Part shown: in pieces, positions 1-6,396 of the stretch
Layout of the letters: every line of letters starts with the position of its first letter
Position numbering within the stretch: the stretch's first letter is position 1
Source of the DNA: an uncultured beta proteobacterium
Lineage (GTDB): Bacteria > Pseudomonadota > Gammaproteobacteria > Burkholderiales > Burkholderiaceae_C
NCBI GenBank assembly: GCA_903840825.1
Contig: CAIMHL010000437.1
Location: 1-6,864 of the forward strand
DNA: 6,864 bases
Direction of reading: 5' to 3'
The notes under the pieces: model-generated
Seen by the model: only the letters and a program-made list of their open reading frames with translations
The model's database searches: none
What the model was told of the DNA's origin: nothing
Position numbers and translations under genes: made by a program

Positions 1-2
1 CG

Positions 3-1070
3 CCCGACACGCTGGGTTGCCCGGACATCCTGCTCTTGCAGTGCGAAGAGTTGGCGGTGATCGACAATCTTTCCGGCAAGTTGTATTTAATTGTTTACGC
101 TGACCCCGCCCAGCCCGAGGCCTATGCCAACGCCAAGAAGCGCCTGCGCGAGCTGAAAGAGCAACTCAAATACTCGGTCAGCGCCCCTGTGGTCAAGCCG
201 ACTCAGGGTTACCCCGCCGAGCGCGAGTTTGCCAAGGCTGACTACATCGCCGCCGTGGTGCATGCCAAAGAGCTGATTGCCGGGGGCGATTTCATGCAAG
301 TGCAGGTGGGCCAGCGCATCAAGAAGCGCTTTACCGAGTCGCCGCTGAGTTTGTACCGGGCGCTGCGCGCGCTCAACCCCAGCCCGTACATGTATTACTA
401 CCACTTTGGTGACTTCCATGTGGTGGGGGCGAGTCCCGAAATTTTGGTGCGCCAGGAGCAAGTGACGATCGAGGGCAAGACCGAGCAAAAAATCACCATT
501 CGCCCTTTGGCGGGCACGCGCCCGCGTGGCGCCAGTGCTGAGCTGGACAAGGCCGCCGAGGTGGAGTTGATTAACGACCCTAAAGAGCGCGCCGAGCACG
601 TCATGCTGATTGACCTGGCCCGCAACGACATTGGCCGCATTGCCAAAATTGGCAGCGTCAAGGTGACCGAGGCCTTTAGCGTGGAGCGCTACAGCCATGT
701 GATGCATATCGTGAGCAACGTTGAGGGCACGCTGCTTGAGGGCATGACCAGCATGGACGTGCTTAAAGCCACATTCCCCGCGGGCACGCTCACCGGCGCG
801 CCCAAAGTGCACGCGATGGAGCTGATTGACCAATTGGAGCCCACCAAGCGCGGCTTGTATGGCGGTGCCTGCGGCTACCTGAGCTACGCGGGCGATATGG
901 ATGTGGCCATTGCTATTCGCACCGGCATCATCAAAGACCAAACCCTGTATGTGCAGGCGGCAGCCGGCGTGGTGGCCGATTCGGTGCCTGAGTTGGAGTG
1001 GAAAGAGACCGAGGCCAAGGCGCGGGCGCTGCTGCGGGCGAGTGAGTTGGTGGAAGAAGGGTTGGAGTAA
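3..1070 (+). CDS. trpE: Anthranilate synthase component I (5' end outside window)
   Basis: TrpE makes anthranilate from chorismate, using ammonia passed on by the TrpG glutaminase; this is the first committed step of tryptophan synthesis in the cytoplasm. The reading frame is open from base 3, so the start codon lies upstream; 355 codons are visible, and since family members are about 490-510 residues, roughly 140-150 N-terminal residues are missing, including the region of the tryptophan feedback site. The chorismate-binding domain is intact: GDFMQVQVGQRI (near 285-320), GASPEILVR (about 426-452), RPLAGTRPRG (about 501-530), LIDLARNDIGR (606-638), the VMHIVS histidine segment, FPAGTLTGAPK (774-806) and the C-terminal ELEWKETEAKA (990-1022), whose acidic residues bind Mg2+ in the family. 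PabB and isochorismate synthases are related, but the trpG/trpD/trpC context supports TrpE. The stop codon lies 3 bp before trpG, which suggests translational coupling. Confidence 0.96.
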   Translation, partial: PDTLGCPDILLLQCEELAVIDNLSGKLYLIVYADPAQPEAYANAKKRLRELKEQLKYSVSAPVVKPTQGYPAEREFAKADYIAAVVHAKELIAGGDFMQVQVGQRIKKRFTESPLSLYRALRALNPSPYMYYYHFGDFHVVGASPEILVRQEQVTIEGKTEQKITIRPLAGTRPRGASAELDKAAEVELINDPKERAEHVMLIDLARNDIGRIAKIGSVKVTEAFSVERYSHVMHIVSNVEGTLLEGMTSMDVLKATFPAGTLTGAPKVHAMELIDQLEPTKRGLYGGACGYLSYAGDMDVAIAIRTGIIKDQTLYVQAAAGVVADSVPELEWKETEAKARALLRASELVEEGLE

Positions 1071-1073
1071 ATC

Positions 1074-1691
1074 ATGGTGCAAAAAATCAAACTGTTGATG
1101 ATCGACAACTACGACTCGTTCACTTACAACATCGTCCAGTATTTGGGCGAGCTGGGGGCCGAGGTGGAGGTGTTTCGCAATGACGAAATTACCTTGGACG
1201 AGATAGACGCCAAGCTCAAAGCAGGCCAACTCGACCGCCTGGTGATCTCGCCCGGTCCGTGTTCACCCGCTGAAGCCGGTATTTCGGTGACGGCTATCCA
1301 GCACTTTGCGGGCAAGTTGCCGATATTGGGCGTCTGCTTGGGCCACCAGGCCGTGGGGGCTGCCTTTGGCGGCAAAATTATTCGGGCGCAGCAGTTGATG
1401 CACGGCAAAACCTCGCTCATCAGCACCACGCAAGCCGGTGTGTTTGCTCATCTGCCCGAGCAGTTCACGGTCAACCGCTACCACTCCCTGGCCATAGAGC
1501 GGGCCACCTGCCCGCCCTGTCTTGAGGTGACGGCTTGGACTGAAGACGGCGAAATTATGGGCGTCAAGCACCGCACACTGGACATCGAGGGCGTGCAGTT
1601 TCACCCCGAGAGCATCTTGACCGAGCATGGGCACGCGATGCTGAAAAACTTTCTGGCGCCCCGTGCCAGCGAGCAGCCGCTGGTGCCTTAG
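1074..1691 (+). CDS. trpG: Anthranilate synthase component II, glutamine amidotransferase
   Basis: This is the class I glutamine amidotransferase subunit that hydrolyses glutamine and delivers ammonia to TrpE. The protein has 205 residues, close to the family's usual 190-200. Visible motifs are IDNYDSFTYNIVQYL (10-24), the oxyanion loop SPGPCSP (59-65), the nucleophile elbow GVCLGHQ with Cys88, the HGK signature (110-112), and GVQFHPES with the other triad residues His177 and Glu179. All catalytic residues are present. The start ATG is preceded by GGAG at 1064-1067, 6 nt upstream, which lies inside the end of trpE, so the two subunits are probably translationally coupled. In some bacteria one such protein also serves p-aminobenzoate synthase (PabA); the sequence alone cannot exclude that double role. 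The last dozen residues (APRASEQPLVP) look like a non-conserved tail running up to the repeat-rich spacer. Confidence 0.97.
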   Translation: MVQKIKLLMIDNYDSFTYNIVQYLGELGAEVEVFRNDEITLDEIDAKLKAGQLDRLVISPGPCSPAEAGISVTAIQHFAGKLPILGVCLGHQAVGAAFGGKIIRAQQLMHGKTSLISTTQAGVFAHLPEQFTVNRYHSLAIERATCPPCLEVTAWTEDGEIMGVKHRTLDIEGVQFHPESILTEHGHAMLKNFLAPRASEQPLVP

Positions 1692-1699
1692 GCCTGTCT

Positions 1700-1729
1700 G
1701 CAAGCTAAAAGTGCTGGCCATTTTAATTA
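1700..1729 (+). repeat. Partial, diverged copy of short AT-rich repeat
   Basis: The stretch begins with GCAAGCTAAA (1700-1709), which recurs exactly at 1747-1756. What follows, GTGCTGGCCATTTT, resembles the segment after the second copy (AAGCTCTAGAGGTCAATTT) if a few bases are missing. I read it as the 3' half of a repeat unit directly preceding a fuller unit. The 10-base identity is seen directly; the homology of the remainder is inferred. Confidence 0.5.
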
Positions 1730-1777
1730 ATTAGATAGCTGCTAAAGCAAGCTAAATAAGCTCTAGAGGTCAATTTC
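1722..1777 (+). repeat. Short intergenic repeat, Comamonadaceae-type, carrying the ltaE ribosome-binding site
   Basis: This AT-rich block stands out from its GC-rich surroundings. It has the layout TTAGATAGCTGCT, then AAAGCAAGCTAAATAAGCT, then CTAGAGGTCAATTT. From memory, units of the form 'ATAGCTGCT ... short stem-loop ... GCTAGAGGCCAA' are scattered through Comamonadaceae genomes. A related unit lies inside lysE at about 3153-3211 (shared TAGCT, AGCAAGCT and AGAG blocks in the same order and orientation). The unit ends immediately before the ltaE start codon and contains its Shine-Dalgarno sequence. No ORF is evident in it. Confidence 0.65.
1765..1770 (+). promoter_or_regulatory. Ribosome-binding site for ltaE, inside the repeat
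   Basis: AGAGGT lies 7 nt before the ATG at 1778 and is the only good Shine-Dalgarno match near that start. It is part of the conserved CTAGAGG block of the repeat, so the mobile or repetitive sequence appears to provide the translation signal of the gene. It favours the ATG at 1778 over the in-frame ATG at 1796. Confidence 0.7.
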
Positions 1778-2836
1778 ATGCTTAAACCTGCTTTCATGCG
1801 CGTTGATCTTCGCAGCGACACCGTCACCCAGCCTACGCCCGCCATGCGCGAGGCGATGTTTGCCGCACCGCTGGGTGACGACGTGTTTGCCGATGACCCC
1901 AGCGTCAACGCCTTGCAAGACCAGATGGCAGACATGCTGGGATTTGAGGGCGCGCTGTTCATGCCCACGGGCACGCAAAGTAACCTGTGCGCCATCATGG
2001 CGCATTGCCAGCGTGGCGACGAATACATCGTGGGCCAGATGGCGCACACCTACCGCTGGGAAGGCGGTGGCGCTGCAGTGCTGGGCAGCGTGCAGCCGCA
2101 ACCCCTCAATCACCAAGCAGATGGCAGCTTGGCTTTGGCCGACATTGAAGACGCCATCAAACCCGATGACGCTCACTTTGCGCGCACCCGCCTGCGCACC
2201 CTAGAGAACACCATAGGCGGTAAATTGCTCCCCCATGACTATGTGCAGCAAGCCACTGAGTTGGCCAAAAGCCGGGGCCTGGCCCGCCACTTAGACGGCG
2301 CGCGCCTTTTCAACGCCGGCGTAGCGCAAGCGGCGTTGCGAGGGACCGATGCCCGCCAAGAGGCGCGCCGCATCGCCCAGTGCTTTGACAGCGTGTCGGT
2401 GTGTTTTAGCAAGGGCTTGGGCGCGCCGGTGGGCTCGGCCTTGTGCGGCAGCGCCGAGTTTTTGACGCGCGCTCATCGCATTCGCAAAATGACCGGCGGC
2501 GGGTTGCGCCAGTCAGGCATGCTGGCTGGGGCCGCGTCTCACGCTCTGGACCATCACATCGACCGGTTGGCCGATGACCATGCCTTGGCGCGTCGCTTGG
2601 CCGAGGGTTTGAGTGCGCTTGCCAATCTGCGTGTGGAGCAGCCCCAAACCAACATTCTTTTTGTTGATCTGGAAGGCGAGGCCAAGGCCCGCGCTGGGGA
2701 GCTCATTTCATTTCTTGCTGCGCGTGGCGTGCTGGCGACGGGCCTGTACCGCCTGCGCTTTGTGACGCATTTGGATGTGGACGCTGCAGGTGTTGAGCAC
2801 ACCATTGGCGTGATGCGTGATTTTTTGGCTGCTTAA
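1778..2836 (+). CDS. ltaE: Low-specificity L-threonine aldolase
   Basis: This PLP enzyme cleaves L-threonine and L-allo-threonine to glycine and acetaldehyde. The protein is 352 residues; E. coli LtaE, as I recall it, is about 333, and the match is close end to end: VDLRSDTVTQPT near the N-terminus, GDDVFADDPSVNALQ, PTGTQSNL (63-70), DEYIVGQMAH with the PLP-stacking His90, GGAAVLGSVQPQP, HLDGAR with Asp173 (pyridine nitrogen) and Arg176, CFSKGLGAPVGS with the Schiff-base lysine Lys212, and KMTGGGLRQSG (237-247). Catalytic residues are all present. The ATG at 1778 adds six residues before the second ATG at 1796, which is closer to the E. coli start; the Shine-Dalgarno position favours 1778. 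It lies 86 bp after trpG and 15 bp before the exporter gene. A threonine aldolase is not a tryptophan pathway enzyme; its glycine product could be turned into serine, the co-substrate of tryptophan synthase, but that link is speculative. Confidence 0.95.
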   Translation: MLKPAFMRVDLRSDTVTQPTPAMREAMFAAPLGDDVFADDPSVNALQDQMADMLGFEGALFMPTGTQSNLCAIMAHCQRGDEYIVGQMAHTYRWEGGGAAVLGSVQPQPLNHQADGSLALADIEDAIKPDDAHFARTRLRTLENTIGGKLLPHDYVQQATELAKSRGLARHLDGARLFNAGVAQAALRGTDARQEARRIAQCFDSVSVCFSKGLGAPVGSALCGSAEFLTRAHRIRKMTGGGLRQSGMLAGAASHALDHHIDRLADDHALARRLAEGLSALANLRVEQPQTNILFVDLEGEAKARAGELISFLAARGVLATGLYRLRFVTHLDVDAAGVEHTIGVMRDFLAA

Positions 2837-2851
2837 AGAAGGTCGCTCACC

Positions 2852-3526
2852 GTGCTCATTGGCATCGACAACCTGGCCTTGTTCATAGCCGCCGGCGTTG
2901 TGCTGAACCTGACCCCCGGCCCGGACGTGCTCTTTATCGTGAGCCACGCACTTAAATCAGGGTGGAAAACCGGCGCTGTGGCCGCTTTGGGTATCACGGC
3001 GGGCTGTTTTGTCCATATTGCCGCCGCCGCATTGGGGGTGAGCGCTTTGCTGGCGGCTTCGCACGCGGCCTTTGCCGCCCTTAAATGGCTGGGCGCCGCT
3101 TACCTCGTTTATGTGGGCGTGATGATGTGGCGCGCATCGCTGGCCAGTCAGAAAAATAGTCCTGATTTAATAGCTAGTTTAGCAAGCTCAGCGGGGGCTG
3201 AGAGCCTAAAAGGCTTAAAAAATGTCTTCATCAAAGGTTTTTGGACCAACGCCCTGAACCCCAAGGTGGCGCTGTTCTTTTTGGCTTTTTTGCCACAGTT
3301 CATTGCGCCGGGTGCTGAGCACAAGACGCTGGCTTTTTTGCTGCTGGGGCTGATTTTTAATGTCAATAGCCTCTGGGTCGGGCTGGGCTACGCCGCGCTG
3401 GCCGCCGCCGCGTCCCACCGTTTTTCGGCACTGCAGTCAGGCATGGTCTGGCTGGAGCGCGCTGCAGGCTCTCTGTTCATCGTGTTTGGACTGAAACTGG
3501 CCCTGACCGACAATCCTCCCCTCTGA
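2852..3526 (+). CDS. LysE/RhtB family amino-acid exporter
   Basis: This is an inner-membrane translocator of the LysE superfamily, which exports amino acids such as threonine, homoserine, lysine or leucine; the substrate cannot be told from sequence. Of the 224 residues most are hydrophobic. The family hallmark NLTPGPDVLFIVSHAL is at 19-34, and FWTNALNPKVALFFLAFLPQF at about 130-150 is the second conserved region. Likely membrane segments, by eye, are near 7-30, 42-66, 70-93, 134-154, 160-186 and 198-218. The start is GTG at 2852, backed by AAGAAGG 9 nt upstream; the preceding gene's stop overlaps that site. Usual length is about 205-210 residues; the excess fits a non-conserved, Ser/Ala-rich loop at about 101-120 that is encoded by a repeat-like sequence. 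The gene ends 12 bp before trpD. Position next to ltaE suggests threonine or its analogues as substrate, which is inference. Confidence 0.92.
   Translation: MLIGIDNLALFIAAGVVLNLTPGPDVLFIVSHALKSGWKTGAVAALGITAGCFVHIAAAALGVSALLAASHAAFAALKWLGAAYLVYVGVMMWRASLASQKNSPDLIASLASSAGAESLKGLKNVFIKGFWTNALNPKVALFFLAFLPQFIAPGAEHKTLAFLLLGLIFNVNSLWVGLGYAALAAAASHRFSALQSGMVWLERAAGSLFIVFGLKLALTDNPPL
3153..3211 (+). repeat. Repeat-like element embedded in frame within the exporter gene
   Basis: An AT-rich run with TTTAATAGCT, TTTAGCAAGCT and GCTGAGAGCCTAAAA matches the order of blocks in the unit at 1722-1777 (TTAGATAGCT, AAAGCAAGCT, CTAGAGGTCAATTT). Unlike that copy it carries a perfect 6-bp stem CTCAGC-GGGG-GCTGAG (3187-3202), followed by a second hairpin AGCCT-AAA-AGGCT (3203-3215). 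The host reading frame stays open across it and gives about 20 residues of cytoplasmic loop. Homology with the other copy is judged by eye and remains an inference. Confidence 0.5.
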
Positions 3527-3538
3527 AGAGAAACAATC

Positions 3539-4585
3539 ATGCCGAACACCCACAAAATTACCCCCCAAGAAGCCCTGCTGCGCACCATCGAGCACCGTGA
3601 GATTTTTCATGACGAGATGCTTCACATCGTGCGCCAGATCATGAGTGGCGAGTGGTCGCCGGTGATGATTGCCGCATTCATTACCGGCCTGCGCGTTAAA
3701 AAAGAAACCATTGGTGAGATTACGGCCGCTGCCCAGGTGATGCGCGAGTTTTCAACCAAGGTACATGTGGCCGACAAAACCCATTTGGTGGACATTGTGG
3801 GCACTGGTGGCGATGGCTCGCATACCTTCAATATCTCCACCTGCGCCATGTTTGTGGCGGCGGCTGCGGGCGCCAAGGTCAGCAAGCACGGGGGGCGCAG
3901 CGTCAGCAGCAAGAGCGGGAGCGCTGACGTTATGGAGTCCCTTGGCATCAACATCAACCTGTCGCCTGACGCGATTGCCAAGTGCATTACCCAGGCCGGC
4001 GTGGGTTTTATGTTCGCGCCCAACCACCACCCCGCCATGAAAAACGTGGCGCCGGTACGCAAAGAGTTGGGCATTAAAACCATCTTCAACTTGCTCGGGC
4101 CGCTGACCAACCCCGCCGGTGCGCCGAATATTTTGATGGGCGTTTTTCACCCGGACTTGGTGGGCATTCAGGTGCGCGCCTTGCAGCGTCTGGGCGCCGA
4201 GCATGCGGTCGTGGTGTATGGCAAAGACGGCATGGACGAGGTGAGCCTGGGGGCCACTACGCTGGTGGGCGAGTTGAAAAACGGTGAAATTACCGAGTAC
4301 GAGATTCACCCGGAAGATTTCGGCATGGTCATGGCCAGCAACCGGGCGCTCAAAGTGGAGACGCCCGAGCAGTCCAAAGCCATGTTGCTGGGCGTGCTGG
4401 ACAATACCCCCGGTGCTGCCAAAGATATTGTGACGCTCAATGCCGGGGTGGCGCTGTATGCCGCCAATGTATCGAATACGATGCTTGAAGGCGTCAACGC
4501 AGCGCGGGCTGCTATTGAGTCAGGAGCAGCCAAGGCCAAGTTGACGGAACTGATCGCACTGTCTCATGCCTTGAGTGCGGGCTGA
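3539..4585 (+). CDS. trpD: Anthranilate phosphoribosyltransferase
   Basis: TrpD joins anthranilate to PRPP, giving N-(5-phosphoribosyl)anthranilate, the second step of tryptophan synthesis. The 348-residue length is normal. The N-terminal helical domain (about 1-75) is followed by the PRPP-binding glycine-rich loop VGTGGDGSHTFNIST (87-101), the KHGGRSVSSKSGSAD segment (116-130), FMFAPNHHPAMKNVAPVRKELG with Arg174 that contacts anthranilate in characterised enzymes, FNLLGPLTNPAG (183-194) and GMDEVS with the metal-binding Asp233/Glu234. Position 119 is Gly where many TrpDs have Asn (KHGNR). The ATG is preceded by GAAGAG (3525-3530), which overlaps the exporter's stop codon, so translation is probably coupled. 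A pyrimidine-nucleoside phosphorylase is a remote relative, but the loop sequences and the neighbours fit TrpD. Confidence 0.97.
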   Translation: MPNTHKITPQEALLRTIEHREIFHDEMLHIVRQIMSGEWSPVMIAAFITGLRVKKETIGEITAAAQVMREFSTKVHVADKTHLVDIVGTGGDGSHTFNISTCAMFVAAAAGAKVSKHGGRSVSSKSGSADVMESLGININLSPDAIAKCITQAGVGFMFAPNHHPAMKNVAPVRKELGIKTIFNLLGPLTNPAGAPNILMGVFHPDLVGIQVRALQRLGAEHAVVVYGKDGMDEVSLGATTLVGELKNGEITEYEIHPEDFGMVMASNRALKVETPEQSKAMLLGVLDNTPGAAKDIVTLNAGVALYAANVSNTMLEGVNAARAAIESGAAKAKLTELIALSHALSAG

Positions 4586-4587
4586 GC

Positions 4588-4683
4588 GTGTCTGCTCTTT
4601 TCATCGTGGTAGGTCTGGTGATGCACCGCACCTTTATCAATATTTTAAAAAATGGCCCGAAAGGCCTCCCTGAACATGACTGA
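4588..4683 (+). CDS. Possible 31-residue small ORF between trpD and trpC
   Basis: A GTG-started frame begins 2 nt after the trpD stop and ends at a TGA inside the first codons of trpC, overlapping its preferred ATG by 8 nt. It encodes a hydrophobic start (SALFIVVGLVM) and a polar tail (about HRTFINILKNGPKGLPEHD). No Shine-Dalgarno sequence is obvious, although reinitiation after trpD could serve. It could also simply be a chance frame in a spacer. I recognise no family. Confidence 0.2.
   Translation: MSALFIVVGLVMHRTFINILKNGPKGLPEHD
4659..4664 (+). promoter_or_regulatory. Ribosome-binding site deciding the trpC start
   Basis: GAAAGG lies 11 nt before the ATG at 4676, slightly longer than ideal. 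The alternative ATG at 4652 is preceded only by an A/T-rich run (ATATTTTAAAA) with no Shine-Dalgarno match. This supports starting trpC at 4676. Confidence 0.5.
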
Positions 4684-5473
4684 TATCCTGAACCAAATCG
4701 TCGCCGTTAAACGCGAGGAAGTCGCTGCGGCGATGCGGAAAAAATCCCTTGAAATTATGCGTGCCGATGCCCAGTCGCGCGTTTTAACCCGTGATTTCGT
4801 GGGTGCCTTGCGTGCCAAAGTGGCCGCAGGACACCCGGCCGTGATCGCTGAGATCAAAAAAGCCAGCCCATCCAAAGGCGTGCTGTGTGAAGACTTTATT
4901 CCGGCCGATATTGCCCAAAGCTACGCCGAACATGGCGCGGCTTGCTTGTCAGTGTTGACCGATGTGCAGTTTTTCCAGGGCCGCATTGACTACCTCAAGC
5001 AAGCCCGTGCCTCATGCCAGTTGCCCGTGTTGCGCAAAGATTTCATCATTGACGCCTACCAGGTGTACGAGTCGCGCGCCATGGGCGCAGACGCTATTTT
5101 GCTGATCGCCTCAATTTTGGACGACGCGCAGATGAAAGAGTTTGAAGCGATCGCCCGAAGTCTGGACATGGCTGTGTTGGTCGAGGTGCATGACGCCGCC
5201 GAGTTGGTGCGTGCTTTGAAGCTGAAAACACCCCTGATCGGCGTTAACAACCGAAACCTGAAGACGTTTGAAGTGTCTTTGGACAACACCTTGACCCTGA
5301 TGAGTGGCGTGCCGTCAGACCGCCTGCTGATCACCGAGAGCGGCATTCATACCCGCGAAGATGTATTGCGCATGGGCGCGGCGGGCATCAATGCCTTTTT
5401 GGTGGGCGAGGCCTTCATGCGCGCGCCCGACCCAGGAGCGGCCCTTGAGGCGCTGTTTGCCTCAACAAAATAG
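4676..5473 (+). CDS. trpC: Indole-3-glycerol phosphate synthase
   Basis: TrpC closes the indole ring by decarboxylating 1-(o-carboxyphenylamino)-1-deoxyribulose 5-phosphate. It is a single-domain (beta/alpha)8 barrel of 265 residues, the usual size, with no TrpF domain fused. Start choice: the ATG at 4676 gives MTDILNQIVAVKREEV, which matches the typical family N-terminus; the upstream ATG at 4652 would add eight residues without a ribosome-binding site. Catalytic and substrate-binding positions, numbered from 4676, are Glu59 and Lys61 in AEIKKASPSKG, Lys121 in LRKDFIID, Glu170 in VLVEVHD, Asn191/Arg193 in VNNRNLKTF, and Glu221-Ser222 in ITESGI. All are present. The gene follows trpD after 90 bp. 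It is probably read with the rest of the trp cluster, though an AT-rich patch in that gap leaves room for a promoter. Confidence 0.97.
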   Translation: MTDILNQIVAVKREEVAAAMRKKSLEIMRADAQSRVLTRDFVGALRAKVAAGHPAVIAEIKKASPSKGVLCEDFIPADIAQSYAEHGAACLSVLTDVQFFQGRIDYLKQARASCQLPVLRKDFIIDAYQVYESRAMGADAILLIASILDDAQMKEFEAIARSLDMAVLVEVHDAAELVRALKLKTPLIGVNNRNLKTFEVSLDNTLTLMSGVPSDRLLITESGIHTREDVLRMGAAGINAFLVGEAFMRAPDPGAALEALFASTK

Positions 5474-5509
5474 TGCGCAGTTAAAGGCAACCTGTGCTGA
5501 ATTTGGGCG

Positions 5510-5523
5510 TTGACGTCGGTCAA
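5510..5523. promoter_or_regulatory. Short perfect inverted repeat upstream of ung
   Basis: TTGAC-GTCG-GTCAA is a perfect 5-bp dyad with a 4-bp centre, 22 bp before the ung start. It could be an operator or a small RNA hairpin. It does not match the LexA box I know from proteobacteria (CTGT-N8-ACAG), and no -10 element sits at the right distance if TTGACG is read as a -35. A dyad this short can arise by chance. Confidence 0.25.
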
Positions 5524-5545
5524 GCAGGCAGCGGGAGCGCCTTGA

Positions 5546-6376
5546 ATGCCCATTGACACGTCGTACCAGTCGGGTCTGGATTTTGGGGCAGACCACGAGG
5601 CACAAAACAAGTTGATCACAGATGGTTTAACTGCGTGGACCCCCCAGCAGTGGGCGGTGGCCAGCGACTGGCAGGCGCTGGTTGGCGATTTTTTGGCCTC
5701 GAAGACAGGCCAGGATTTGGCGACATTCGTTGCAAAACGCTTGGAACAGGGTGCCGTCATTTATCCGGCGCAGCCCTTTTGGGCCCTTGAATTAACGTCA
5801 TTGGCCCAAGTGAAGGTGGTCATTTTGGGTCAAGACCCTTATCACGGCATGGGCCAAGCGCAAGGCTTGGCTTTTTCGGTACCCAATCACATCAAGACGC
5901 CACCCTCATTGCGAAATATGCTTAAGGAAATTGAAAGAGACACCTCCTTGGTTCGTGCGGCCACGCCCAATCGCAGTGAGGCCTCGCTGGTGCCATGGGC
6001 GCAGCAAGGCGTACTTTTGCTCAATACGGTGCTGACTGTTGAGGCGGGTCAACCAGCCAGTCATGCAGGCAAGGGATGGGAGGCATTGACCGACGAGATC
6101 GTGCAAGCAGTAGCAAAAAAGGCAGAGCCAGTTGTATTTATGCTTTGGGGAAAGCATGCGCAAAGCAAAATACCCTTAATTGAATCAGTTCAGGCCGGCT
6201 CCGGCAAAAACGACGAACCCAAGCACTTGATATTGACCGCCAATCACCCCTCGCCTCTGTCAGCAAGCAGAAAACCGCACCCATTTGTGGGCTGCGGACA
6301 CTTCAGTCTGGCCAATCAGTTTTTGCAAAAAAACGGCGCCAACGCGATTGATTGGTCAGTTGGTTTGAGAAAGTAG
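5546..6376 (+). CDS. ung: Uracil-DNA glycosylase, family 1
   Basis: Ung removes uracil from DNA, beginning base-excision repair of deaminated cytosine or misincorporated dUMP. Family-1 motifs are all visible: GQDPYHG (95-101) with the water-activating Asp97, the uracil-stacking Phe110 in GLAFSV, LLLNTVLTV (157-165) with the uracil-contacting Asn160, and HPSPLSA (234-240) with the catalytic His234 and the DNA-intercalating leucine loop. At 276 residues it exceeds E. coli Ung (about 229) through an N-terminal extension of about 40 residues with no recognised motif, plus small insertions near 132-148 and 216-226. The start is firm: a TGA codon lies immediately upstream in frame, and GGGAG (5533-5537) is 8 nt before the ATG. 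The second half of the gene, especially about 6100-6200, is visibly more AT-rich than the trp genes. It follows trpC by 72 bp and need not belong to the trp operon functionally. Confidence 0.97.
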   Translation: MPIDTSYQSGLDFGADHEAQNKLITDGLTAWTPQQWAVASDWQALVGDFLASKTGQDLATFVAKRLEQGAVIYPAQPFWALELTSLAQVKVVILGQDPYHGMGQAQGLAFSVPNHIKTPPSLRNMLKEIERDTSLVRAATPNRSEASLVPWAQQGVLLLNTVLTVEAGQPASHAGKGWEALTDEIVQAVAKKAEPVVFMLWGKHAQSKIPLIESVQAGSGKNDEPKHLILTANHPSPLSASRKPHPFVGCGHFSLANQFLQKNGANAIDWSVGLRK

Positions 6377-6396
6377 TGTTTGGGGTGACGTTTCCA

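Noticed and set aside
87..1229. Long open frame (380 codons) on the - strand across trpE and the start of trpG
   Set aside because: It is antisense to strongly conserved trpE/trpG coding sequence, its translation is rich in His, Gln, Leu and Ala without any recognisable motif, and such shadows are common in GC-rich genes with strong third-position bias.
3187..3220. Hairpins followed by an A-rich run inside the exporter gene as a terminator
   Set aside because: On the + strand the run after the stem is A-rich rather than T-rich, and the reading frame continues well past it with conserved sequence, so it is not an intrinsic terminator for these genes.
4652..4675. Upstream ATG extending trpC by eight residues
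   Set aside because: It has no Shine-Dalgarno sequence and adds residues that the family does not have; the ATG at 4676 gives the typical TrpC N-terminus.
6365..6370. TTGAGA as the -35 box of the tRNA operon promoter
   Set aside because: It is 29 bp from the CATAAT element, too far for a sigma-70 promoter, and lies within the ung coding sequence.
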